Assembly: GCA_029226065.1 (NCBI GenBank) | Contig: JAQXXM010000042.1 | Span: forward strand, 1 to 54,292 | Source of the DNA: Clostridiales bacterium | GTDB taxonomy: Bacteria > Bacillota > Clostridia > UBA1381 | DNA length: 54,292 nt | Direction of reading: 5' to 3' | In this document: in pieces, positions 38,489-47,238 of the stretch | How the letters are laid out: each line of letters opens with the position of its first letter | Numbering within the stretch: the first letter of the stretch is position 1 | Position numbers and translations under genes: made by a program | Notes under the pieces: generated by a model | The model's database searches: none | What the model saw: the letters and a program-made list of their open reading frames with translations, nothing else | What the model was told of the DNA's origin: nothing

Positions 38489-40005
38489 AAGTTCGTTTCC
38501 TTTCCTGACTGAGGTATGGGCAGTGTAATTCTGAATATACTTCCGCCTGACGGAGAATCAAGAGCCTCAATTGTACCTTTATGCAGTAATACCGCCTCTT
38601 TTGTTATGGCAAGCCCAAGCCCTGTACCGCCTGTATCACGTGCACGTGAATCGTCAAGACGATAAAATCTTTCAAATACCTTAGTCTTTTCACCGTCGGG
38701 GATACCCGGGCCGTCATCCTCCACCTCCATTATACATTCTTTCTCGCCAAATGTAACACGCACCACTACGTGACCGCCTTCAGGTGTATATTTTATTGCG
38801 TTTACAACGATGTTATATATACATTCATATATCTTATCATAATCGGCACATATCAGTACATTGCCCGATTGCGGTTTTTCATAAGAAAGCTCAATGTCTT
38901 TCTCTCCTGCAAGCTTTACAAGGCTTCCGATTACGCCTGCACACAATGCCGAAATATCCACCTCGCTCATTGCAAGGTCTGCTCCTGTATCAAGGCGGCT
39001 CAAGGTCAAAAGCCTGTTTATAATACGTGTCAGGCGATCAATCTCCTCGGACATATCTGTGAGAAATTCACGAATTGTAGCTATGTCGGGATTTTCCGCC
39101 TGAACAAGGCTGTCACACAACAGTTTAATACCTGCCATAGGCGTTTTCAGCTCATGGGAGACATCAGACACAAAGTTCTTTCGTTTTTCCTCCAATGCGT
39201 TGAGCTCATCGCACATATAATTTAGCGCCTGTCCCATTTCCGCCATTTCACCCAAGCCGTCAACCTTTGCACGCTTGCTGAAATCACCCTTTGAGATTGA
39301 ACGGGCAACATCGGTAAAGCCTGCTATAGGGCTTGTTATTATATAGCTTGTACCGATACTTATAAGCACAATTATAAAAAGCAACAGTGCACTGAACAGT
39401 ACAAGACTTGCCTTTATGGCATTGACTGTCTCGGTTACCGACAACATATTCTCCGCAAGATATACTCCGCCCACTATTTCACCGTCACGCTCAATAGGCA
39501 CCGCAACAGTAAGGGTTTTTCCGCTGTCTGACTCGATTATAGAGTCGCACTGTTCACCGTCAACAGCACGCTTTAATACATCACGCATAAATACCTTACC
39601 TACCATATCCGCCGCAATATTGGTATCATAGCGAACATTATAGGAGCTGTCAGTCAGGACACCGCGTATATTCGTTCCTGCTAAAAGCCTGTCAAAAATC
39701 GCCTCTGCACGCATATACATAACGTTTTCATCGTCAGACTCCCATATCTCCGAGGCAGACTGAGAAATGATATTTGCCTTTGCATAAAGCTTTACGGTGT
39801 TTTCCGAATAAAGGCTTTCGGAAAGTATACCGATATTATATATATACATAATACCAAGGGCAACAAGCGTAACGGCAACATAAGTTGTCAGCATAGCAAA
39901 ACGTATAGTATGCGTGCCCCTGTACACCGTTTTTTTAATATCGTCTATTTTTAACTTACTTTTAAGTTCCTTAACTTTGTGCCACCTTGTAGTAATAGCC
40001 AACAC
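38485..40005 (-). CDS. HAMP-domain sensor histidine kinase
   Basis: Two TMs, HAMP, NFVSDVSHELKTPMAGIKLLCDSL, VFERFYRLDDSRARDTGGTGLGLAITKEA. Confidence 0.95.
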   Translation of the reverse strand: MLAITTRWHKVKELKSKLKIDDIKKTVYRGTHTIRFAMLTTYVAVTLVALGIMYIYNIGILSESLYSENTVKLYAKANIISQSASEIWESDDENVMYMRAEAIFDRLLAGTNIRGVLTDSSYNVRYDTNIAADMVGKVFMRDVLKRAVDGEQCDSIIESDSGKTLTVAVPIERDGEIVGGVYLAENMLSVTETVNAIKASLVLFSALLLFIIVLISIGTSYIITSPIAGFTDVARSISKGDFSKRAKVDGLGEMAEMGQALNYMCDELNALEEKRKNFVSDVSHELKTPMAGIKLLCDSLVQAENPDIATIREFLTDMSEEIDRLTRIINRLLTLSRLDTGADLAMSEVDISALCAGVIGSLVKLAGEKDIELSYEKPQSGNVLICADYDKIYECIYNIVVNAIKYTPEGGHVVVRVTFGEKECIMEVEDDGPGIPDGEKTKVFERFYRLDDSRARDTGGTGLGLAITKEAVLLHKGTIEALDSPSGGSIFRITLPIPQSGKETNL

Positions 40006-40672
40006 CCCATTTTGTCTTTAAATATTTCGGCTCAGCCGGATTATCTTCAATCTTTTCACGCAAACGGCGTATATGCACATCTATAGTTCTTTCCTCGCTC
40101 GGATAACCAATTCCCCAGAGTATATCAAGGAGATTTTCACGTGTATACACCTTGTCGGGATTTTTCAAAAATAGCTCCAGCAAGTCAAACTCCTTGCCTG
40201 TAAGCTCCACTATCCTGTCAAGGACTATTGCACGGCGGAAGTTATAATCAAGAGTGATGTCGCCCGAAATCATCATTTTGCTGTTATCACCCTTCGGCTC
40301 GGGAGCAATACGCCGTAAAATTGCCTTTATTCTCGCCTCAACCTCACGTACATTAAATGGCTTTGTTATATAGTCATCGGCACCGTATTCAAGACCGAGT
40401 ATCTTATCCACGTCCTCGCTCTTTGCCGTCAGCATTATTATCGGCACATTTGAAAAACTGCGTATAGTTCTGCACACAGTAAATCCGTCAACCTTTGGAA
40501 GCATTAAATCAAGCAAAATTATATCTATACTTTCGTCATGGGCAAGGCGTATTGCCTCCTCACCGTCAAAAGCGGTAATAACCTGGTACCCCTCCTGCTC
40601 AAGATTAAATTTTAAACCCTTTACAAGTAACTTTTCGTCATCAACAACTAATATTTTCAAATCATTCGCCAC
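39971..40672 (-). CDS. OmpR/PhoB-family response regulator
   Basis: ILVVDDEKLLVKGLKFNLEQEGYQV...LLDLMLPKVDGFTVCR; winged-helix C-terminus YTRENLLDILWGIGYPSEERTIDVHIRRLREKIEDNP. Confidence 0.96.
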   Translation of the reverse strand: MANDLKILVVDDEKLLVKGLKFNLEQEGYQVITAFDGEEAIRLAHDESIDIILLDLMLPKVDGFTVCRTIRSFSNVPIIMLTAKSEDVDKILGLEYGADDYITKPFNVREVEARIKAILRRIAPEPKGDNSKMMISGDITLDYNFRRAIVLDRIVELTGKEFDLLELFLKNPDKVYTRENLLDILWGIGYPSEERTIDVHIRRLREKIEDNPAEPKYLKTKWGVGYYYKVAQS

Positions 40673-40771
40673 TCCTTCCGAGTCTATATCATACTATACC
40701 TATCATTATATCAATAATGAGCATAAATTTCCATAGTTTTTTGAAAAAATTTTTATTTTTTTATATTCCTA

Positions 40772-40800
40772 TTGAAATTCGCTGTCTTTTTTTGTATAAT
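40772..40800 (+). promoter_or_regulatory. Promoter of D,D-carboxypeptidase gene
   Basis: TTGAAA-N17-TATAAT. Confidence 0.75.
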
Positions 40801-40862
40801 AATGGCATGAATACTAAAAACTTAATTGTATAAAACTAAAACTCAGGGGAGGACATAGTATT

Positions 40863-42350
40863 ATGAATAAATTAAAACGCCTTGCAGCCGCTTTTCTGTC
40901 AGTTATTGTTCTGTCATCATACGGCACTGTTGCTTTGGCAGAGCCTGATGCAACAGACAAGCCCGACAGCCAAATCTCAGGTGAGGTGTATCTGGAAAAT
41001 CCAAATCTTACACCGCCTGATACGTCGCATGCTGAAGCCGTATTACTTATGGATATGAAATCGGGGCGAGTGATTTACAGCAAAAACGCTGATGAAAAAA
41101 TGTACCCTGCGAGTACGACTAAAATGATGACAGCAATTCTCGCACTTGAAAGTGATAAAATGGGTGATACCGTTACTGCAACGTACGATGCATTAAAATC
41201 CATCACGCTTGAGGATTCACACATGGGTATACTTGTAGGCGAGGAGCTTACAATGACAGATTTACTTAACAGTATGCTTATATACAGTGCCAATGATGCC
41301 GCAAATGTTATTGCTATTCACGTAGGCGGATCACTTGACGCATTTGTTGATATTATGAATGCTAAGGCGGCAAAGCTTGGTCTTAAAGGCACGCACTTTG
41401 TAAATGCCTGCGGCGTTCACGCAAAAGAGCATTATACAACCGCTTCTGATCTTGCAACTCTCGCTCGCTATTGTATGGAAAACGAGACCTTCCGCGAAAT
41501 AGTTGCTAAACCGTCATACCACATCGCACCCACAAATAAATACACACGTGACCGTGACTTGCCGGCAACAAACCTGTTTTTAAGTACGGCACGCTCGGCA
41601 AACCATTTGTATAAGCCCTGTACAGGCATTAAAACAGGCACAACAGAAGCCGCAGGGCACTGCCTTGTTTCATCTGCAAAATATGAGGATATGGAACTTT
41701 TATCTGTCGTTTTAAAGGCAGACGATACCGATGTCAAAGAAAATGCTTATTCATACACAATATCAAGAGCGATGTTTGATTTTGGATTTAATAATTACGA
41801 ATCGGGAATTTTAGCATCACCGGGAACTATTGTTGCAGATTCCAAGGTGTATGAGGCAAAGAAAGACAAGCGTGTATCGTTAACCGTCGGCAGTGATATC
41901 ACAGCACTTATCCCCAAAGGTGACGATATTTCAAAGGAGGTTGAACCTAAGGTAAAGCTGAACGCTGAGCGTATAGATGCACCTATAAAAAAAGGTGATG
42001 AGCTTGGTACAGTAACGTATATCTACCACGACAAGGAGATTGCAACCGCTACGCTTGTTGCTGCAAATGATGTTGAGCTGAATATGGTTTTACATGTATT
42101 CCATTTGATTATAAACTTTATTACAAATCCGGTTGTGTTCATTCCGGGAATACTCATTATAATTGCATTGCTTGCGGCACGTTCAAAAAAACGCAAGCTT
42201 GAAAGACGCCGCAAACTGCATCAAATCCGTCAGCGCCGTGCCGCAGCAGAGGGCGATGCAGACATATATGCACAAAAACGTGCAATGCGTAATGCGGAGC
42301 TGAACCGCTCACGCTCAAAAGGCTCAAACTCACGCTATAGTGATAAGTAA
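40863..42350 (+). CDS. D-alanyl-D-alanine carboxypeptidase (S11, DacA/DacF family)
   Basis: YPASTTKMMTAILAL (SxxK); YSANDAANVIA (SxN); GIKTGTTEAAGHCLV (KTG); C-terminal TM and basic tail. Confidence 0.94.
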   Translation: MNKLKRLAAAFLSVIVLSSYGTVALAEPDATDKPDSQISGEVYLENPNLTPPDTSHAEAVLLMDMKSGRVIYSKNADEKMYPASTTKMMTAILALESDKMGDTVTATYDALKSITLEDSHMGILVGEELTMTDLLNSMLIYSANDAANVIAIHVGGSLDAFVDIMNAKAAKLGLKGTHFVNACGVHAKEHYTTASDLATLARYCMENETFREIVAKPSYHIAPTNKYTRDRDLPATNLFLSTARSANHLYKPCTGIKTGTTEAAGHCLVSSAKYEDMELLSVVLKADDTDVKENAYSYTISRAMFDFGFNNYESGILASPGTIVADSKVYEAKKDKRVSLTVGSDITALIPKGDDISKEVEPKVKLNAERIDAPIKKGDELGTVTYIYHDKEIATATLVAANDVELNMVLHVFHLIINFITNPVVFIPGILIIIALLAARSKKRKLERRRKLHQIRQRRAAAEGDADIYAQKRAMRNAELNRSRSKGSNSRYSDK

Positions 42351-42380
42351 TATACAAATTCAATAGATATAGCATTTGTT

Positions 42381-42411
42381 GAAATCTGCAAGAAAAAAAA
42401 TTGCAGATTTC
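42381..42411 (+). terminator. Terminator after D,D-carboxypeptidase
   Basis: GAAATCTGCAA-gaaaaaaaa-TTGCAGATTTCTTTTTT. Confidence 0.8.
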
Positions 42412-42448
42412 TTTTTTCTATCGGTAGCGACTTAACATTTGCAATGAA

Positions 42449-42814
42449 ATGCAAAGATGTATATTTAATACATGGCTTAACGGTCAGACTTTCGGTTATA
42501 ACTATGGTGATCTTGTCTATATAATAAATAATGCAATATGGCAATACAGAGATATGCATTTAAGACCGGATTTTTGTATTACAAATATAGAAATAGTTCA
42601 AACTATAATTGCTCCCGTAATCGAAGATTATAAATCCGGTAAAATCACTTATTTGGAAGCTGAATTCAACGCCCGAAACAAGATTTATCAATCTGTAAAC
42701 CCAGCATTCCATCCTGATGTGGAATATATGAAAGATCCTCTTTCGAGAGATATTCCGCCGATGGATAATAGCTTATTTATACTTGCAAGAAAGCTGATTT
42801 TATGCTCAAAGTAA
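42449..42814 (+). CDS. Hypothetical protein (121 aa; no recognised family, no clear RBS)
   Basis: Uninterrupted frame between two terminators, non-antisense composition (GKITYLEAEFNARNKIYQSVNPAFHPDVEYMKDPLSRDIPPMD). Confidence 0.45.
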   Translation: MQRCIFNTWLNGQTFGYNYGDLVYIINNAIWQYRDMHLRPDFCITNIEIVQTIIAPVIEDYKSGKITYLEAEFNARNKIYQSVNPAFHPDVEYMKDPLSRDIPPMDNSLFILARKLILCSK

Positions 42815-42836
42815 TGTTCTGTACTATGTACGCAAA

Positions 42837-42863
42837 CGCCCGATGTTACTTCAACATCGGGCG
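42837..42863. terminator. Terminator hairpin
   Basis: CGCCCGATGTT-acttc-AACATCGGGCG. Confidence 0.75.
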
Positions 42864-42877
42864 TACATTTTATTTGG

Positions 42878-43018
42878 TTATTTTTCGACTATAACAGCAT
42901 CATATTTCGGTCTTAAGGAGGATAATCCATCCCACAACACAACCTTAGCATACTCCCGTTGAAAATATGCACGGCTTGCACCGTCTTCTACAACTAACCC
43001 AAGCTTCTGATGAAATTC
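42878..43018 (-). pseudogene. C-terminal gene fragment lacking a start codon
   Basis: Minus frame reads SEFHQKLGLVVEDGASRAYFQREYAKVVLWDGLSSLRPKYDAVIVEK* with no ATG and no upstream continuation; begins at the tetR stop. Confidence 0.45.
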
Positions 43019-43655
43019 ACTCCTTTTTATTGTACGAACTTATAATGTTTGGAATAGATTTTTTCAAAACAAACAGGGTGTATTCAATCAATTTATCACG
43101 ATTAATCTTATCTTTATTTTGAAAATAATCAATCAAAACACCTGCTAATGCTTCTGAATAAAAATTTGTTAAGTATGTTTTGAAATCTTTCGATAGGACA
43201 GTAGTATGTTCATTTTCCAAGCCTTCTATTATAGAAAGTACAACACCATAAAAATCAGCATGAAAAAAGCGTTTCATTTCCTCTCTGCCCATTGAATCGT
43301 ATGCACAGTTAAGTATGTGGCTGTTGTTATCCACATAATCAGTAACAAAGAGTATTGCTTCTTCGGGATTGAGCAATAAATCAAAATTTTTAAGAACTTC
43401 GACAGTTTCCTGCTCAAGCGTCCATTTTAAAAGTGCATATATATCTTGAAAATGGTAATAGAAAGTTTTTCGGTTGACACCACAATCAGCAACAATTTCA
43501 CTCACGCTGATTTTAGACAATGGTTTTATATTCATAAATTTTTTTAACGAAGCTGATAAAGTCTTCTTTGTATTCATACTTGTTATTTCGTGTTTCATAA
43601 ATCTCACCTTCTTAAATTTATTATACACTTGTCCAGCAAAAAATTCAACGGACAA
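43017..43655 (-). CDS. TetR/AcrR family transcriptional regulator
   Basis: KKTLSASLKKFMNIKPLSKISVSEIVADCGVNRKTFYYHFQDIYALLKW HTH; probable start at an internal Met (MKHEITSMNTKKTL). Confidence 0.9.
   Translation of the reverse strand: MSVEFFAGQVYNKFKKVRFMKHEITSMNTKKTLSASLKKFMNIKPLSKISVSEIVADCGVNRKTFYYHFQDIYALLKWTLEQETVEVLKNFDLLLNPEEAILFVTDYVDNNSHILNCAYDSMGREEMKRFFHADFYGVVLSIIEGLENEHTTVLSKDFKTYLTNFYSEALAGVLIDYFQNKDKINRDKLIEYTLFVLKKSIPNIISSYNKKE
43620..43648 (-). promoter_or_regulatory. Predicted tetR promoter
   Basis: Minus strand TTGAAT-N17-TATAAT. Confidence 0.65.
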
Positions 43656-43733
43656 TTACGGATATTTGACCATCAATTTATATCAATTTGTCCGTTTTTT
43701 ACACAAAACACATAACATTGACCATTTTATCAA
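43649..43733. promoter_or_regulatory. Candidate TetR operator region
   Basis: CGGACAATT...AATTTGTCCG inverted repeat; palindrome TTGACCATCAA (43666-43676) and related TTGACCATTTTATCAA (43718-43733). Confidence 0.45.
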
Positions 43734-43789
43734 CTTACAAAGTCTTATATAATTTAGAGATATAGTATAACGAAAGGATAAACGGGAAT

Positions 43790-44098
43790 ATGAAAAAATA
43801 CGATTATAATGTTGTGCTTGACGCTGAACTCGGACAAAGAAAAGGTACAATGCAAATCCTTGTAAAAGAAAATAAAGTAGAGGGATTTTTGAATTTATTA
43901 AAACATACCGAGCCTATATATGGGAATATTAACATTGATGGCAGTTGTCGATTGCAAGGAAAAATTGTAACGCTGATAAGAGAAATTGCCTATATAGCAA
44001 CAGGACATATTAAAAGCGATGAATTGCTGTTAAATTTTCAAATTGGTACACACAGTTATCTGTTAAAGGGGTTTCCGTTCGAAGGAGAAGAAAAATAG
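43790..44098 (+). CDS. Hypothetical protein (102 aa), first gene of TauE/MMPL cluster
   Basis: MKKYDYNVVLDAELGQRKGTMQILVKENKVEGFLNLLKHTEPIYGNINIDGSCRLQGKIVTLIREIAYIATGHIKSDEL; stop abuts TauE/SafE start. Confidence 0.75.
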   Translation: MKKYDYNVVLDAELGQRKGTMQILVKENKVEGFLNLLKHTEPIYGNINIDGSCRLQGKIVTLIREIAYIATGHIKSDELLLNFQIGTHSYLLKGFPFEGEEK

Positions 44099-44875
44099 AT
44101 GTATTGGATTATTTATATTATTGCCGGACTTGGAGCAGGAATTGTAACAGGTCTTGCAGGACTTTCTGCTTCTGTTGTTATAACTCCATTGCTTGTAAGC
44201 GTGTGCAGTTGGGATAGCTACAATGCCGTAACGGTTGCTCTTGCCTCTGATGTTCTTGCAAGCTTGCTCACATCATACACATACGCAAAAAACAAAAATA
44301 TTGATGTTAAGCGTGGCTTGCTTGTAGGTATTATTGCCTTGATCGGTACAATTATCGGAAGCTATTCGGGGTATTTGTTTAATAAGGCACAGCCAAACGG
44401 ATTGGGATATATTGCTATGCTTACAACAGTTTCTCTTGGAATAAAGTTTTTGGTTAAGCCGGTAAACGGCGGACTTAACGCTGATGATTTCGAAAAACAA
44501 ACTGTTTTCAAAACTTTTTTAGCAATGTTATGCGGATTGCTGATTGGTTGGGTGTGTGGTTTTACGGGCAGTGGCGGCGGTATTCTTATGCTTACCGTGT
44601 TTACAATGCTTCTTGGTTACAATTTGAAAGTTGCGGTTGGTACAAGCACTTTAATAATGACTTTTGTTGCCTTTGTCGGAACTGTCAGCCACTTATCAAT
44701 GGGTGCAGAAATTCAAGCTCTTCCTATGGCGGTTGTTGTTATAACTTGCCTTATCGGTGCGGTAGTTGCCGCAAAATTCGCAAATAAGTGTGATATAGAG
44801 AAATTAAACCGTGTTATCGGTTTTGTGCTTCTCATACTTGGTATCTTTACTGTTGTAATTAAATTATTATCTTAA
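44099..44875 (+). CDS. Sulfite exporter TauE/SafE (TSUP) family protein
   Basis: GLGAGIVTGLAGLSASVVITPLLV; GFTGSGGGILMLTVFTMLLGYNLKVAVGTSTLIMTFVAFVGTVSH. Confidence 0.9.
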   Translation: MYWIIYIIAGLGAGIVTGLAGLSASVVITPLLVSVCSWDSYNAVTVALASDVLASLLTSYTYAKNKNIDVKRGLLVGIIALIGTIIGSYSGYLFNKAQPNGLGYIAMLTTVSLGIKFLVKPVNGGLNADDFEKQTVFKTFLAMLCGLLIGWVCGFTGSGGGILMLTVFTMLLGYNLKVAVGTSTLIMTFVAFVGTVSHLSMGAEIQALPMAVVVITCLIGAVVAAKFANKCDIEKLNRVIGFVLLILGIFTVVIKLLS

Positions 44876-44925
44876 ATCAAGAAGATGAAATCTAACTGTT
44901 TTGTGAAAGGAGTAATGTCGAGCTT

Positions 44926-47238
44926 ATGAGTAAATCTTCTGAAAAATTATCACCGTTAGAAAAAATTGCGGCGTTTATCGTTGACCGCCGCAAAGGATTT
45001 TATTTGATATACATATTGCTTATCATATTCAGCTTGTTTTCTACAAATTGGGTTTCTGTTAATAATGAACTTACCGATTATCTGTCCGAAGAAACAGAAA
45101 CACGGCAGGGACTTTCTCTTATGGAAAATGAGTTTGTAACTTATGCAACGGCTGAAATTATGATTGATAACATTTCTTATGCTGACGCAGAGGTTTTATG
45201 CAATGAACTCAAAGCAATAAACGGAATTAAGGACATAGCCTTTGACAGTACGGATAATCATTATGTAAATGCTTCTGCTTTGTTTTCAGTAACCTTTGAG
45301 GGAACAAGCAGCGATGATATAACCGTAACTGCTTTTAACGAGATAGAAAACAGGCTTGATGATTACGATACATATATTTCCGCTTCTATTGGTGACGCTG
45401 ATTCAAAAAGAATGGCAAACGAAATGAATATGGTTATGCTTATAGCTTGTGTCATTATTTTGGCAGTGCTTCTTATATCTTCTCATACATATATGGAAAT
45501 TCCCGTACTTGTCATAACTTTTGGCGTAGCGGCAATTTTGAATAAAGGCACAAATTTTATGCTTGGCACAATTTCCTTTATTTCAAATTCGATAGCTGTT
45601 GTCTTGCAGCTCGCTCTTGCAATAGATTATGCAATTATTCTATGTCACAGATATACGGAAGAAAGAGAAAGCAAAGAGCCAAGAGAAGCAGTTATCACGG
45701 CACTTTGTAAAGCAATCCCCGAAATTTCCGGCAGTTGCCTTACAACTCTTTCGGGACTTGCCGCAATGGGATTTATGCAATTCAAGATAGGTTTTGATAT
45801 GAGTATTGTACTTATCAAGGCAATTATCATTAGTATTTTATCTGTTTTTACACTTATGCCCGGACTTTTAATGTCATTTTCAAAGCTGATAGATAAAACA
45901 CATCACAAAAATTTCGTGCCGCAAATTACCGCTTGGAGTAACGGAGTTATAAAAGCAAGATTTGTTACGCCTTGTATTTTTGCCGTTTTGATTGTTATTT
46001 GCTTTTTCCTGTCAAATAACTGTCCGTATGCTTACAGCGATACTGACCTTGATACAATTAAAAAAAATGAAACACAAATTGCACGGGAAATGATAAATGA
46101 CACATTCAGCCGCACTAATGTACTTGCCGTTATTGTACCATCAGGGGATTATGAAAAAGAACAGGCATTAAAATCTAAACTTGAAAAATACAGTCAGGTT
46201 GACAGTGTTACGGGGCTTGCTTCTGTAGAAGCAATCGACGGATATGCGGTCGGCGACAAGCTATCGCCTCGTGAATTTTCGGAACTTACGGATATGGATA
46301 TCGAGGTAGTGCGGCTTTTATATTCTTCTTATGCCGCAAAGGGTGAAAATTACGGCAAAATTGTTGGTGGCATAGATAACTATAAAATCGCACTTTTAGA
46401 TATGTTTGACTTTGTTTTTGAAATGATTGATGAGGGATATGTTTCACTTGATGATGAAATGCAAAAGGATTTAGACGAACTACATAATCAGCTTACAGAC
46501 GGAAAGAAACAGCTTGGTAGTGAAAACTACTCTCGTTTGGTTATGAATTTGAATATACCCGAAGAAGGCGAGGAAACATTTGAGTTTTTAAGCACTGTCA
46601 GAGAAACGGCAAAGCGTTTTTACGGAGATGATGTTATACTCGTTGGAAATGCAACAAGCAATTATGATTTATCAGTCGCTTTCGTCAGAGATAATTTGAT
46701 AATTACAATACTTTCGATTGTTTTTGTGCTGATTGTGTTGTTTTTTACATTTCAATCGGCGGGCATACCGCTTATTCTCATTTTGGTTATTCAAGGCAGT
46801 ATTTGGCTTAATTTTTCATTCCCTACCTTGCAGGATAAGCCGATATTTTTTATGAGTTATCTTGTTGTAAGCTCAATTCAGATGGGTGCAAACATTGACT
46901 ATGCAATCGTAATTACAAACAGATACACGGAATTACGCAGAGAAATGAATAAATTTGAAGCTATAAAGCAATCTCTAGACTTGGCTTTTCCGACAATATT
47001 TACATCGGGAACAATACTTGCTTGTGCAGGGTTTGCCATAGGACTTTTTTCCTCAAACCCTGTAATTTCTTCTGTCGGCTCGGCACTTGGCAGAGGAACT
47101 GTCATTTCAATTATTTTGGTTATGGGAATATTACCGCAGTTATTAGTGCTTGGTGATTTTATCATTGAAAAAACATCATTTAGTTTGAAAGACATAAAAG
47201 AGCATATTAAGATTGGAGGCGGAACAGATGAAGAATAG
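44926..47238 (+). CDS. MMPL/RND family transporter
   Basis: Two 6-TM repeats with large extracytoplasmic loops; ALAIDYAIILCHRYTEE and MGANIDYAIVITNRYTEL motifs. Confidence 0.9.
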   Translation: MSKSSEKLSPLEKIAAFIVDRRKGFYLIYILLIIFSLFSTNWVSVNNELTDYLSEETETRQGLSLMENEFVTYATAEIMIDNISYADAEVLCNELKAINGIKDIAFDSTDNHYVNASALFSVTFEGTSSDDITVTAFNEIENRLDDYDTYISASIGDADSKRMANEMNMVMLIACVIILAVLLISSHTYMEIPVLVITFGVAAILNKGTNFMLGTISFISNSIAVVLQLALAIDYAIILCHRYTEERESKEPREAVITALCKAIPEISGSCLTTLSGLAAMGFMQFKIGFDMSIVLIKAIIISILSVFTLMPGLLMSFSKLIDKTHHKNFVPQITAWSNGVIKARFVTPCIFAVLIVICFFLSNNCPYAYSDTDLDTIKKNETQIAREMINDTFSRTNVLAVIVPSGDYEKEQALKSKLEKYSQVDSVTGLASVEAIDGYAVGDKLSPREFSELTDMDIEVVRLLYSSYAAKGENYGKIVGGIDNYKIALLDMFDFVFEMIDEGYVSLDDEMQKDLDELHNQLTDGKKQLGSENYSRLVMNLNIPEEGEETFEFLSTVRETAKRFYGDDVILVGNATSNYDLSVAFVRDNLIITILSIVFVLIVLFFTFQSAGIPLILILVIQGSIWLNFSFPTLQDKPIFFMSYLVVSSIQMGANIDYAIVITNRYTELRREMNKFEAIKQSLDLAFPTIFTSGTILACAGFAIGLFSSNPVISSVGSALGRGTVISIILVMGILPQLLVLGDFIIEKTSFSLKDIKEHIKIGGGTDEE

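Noticed and set aside
43327-43335. Consensus DnaA box TTATCCACA
   Set aside because: Single occurrence inside the tetR coding sequence with no cluster or AT-rich unwinding element; chance match
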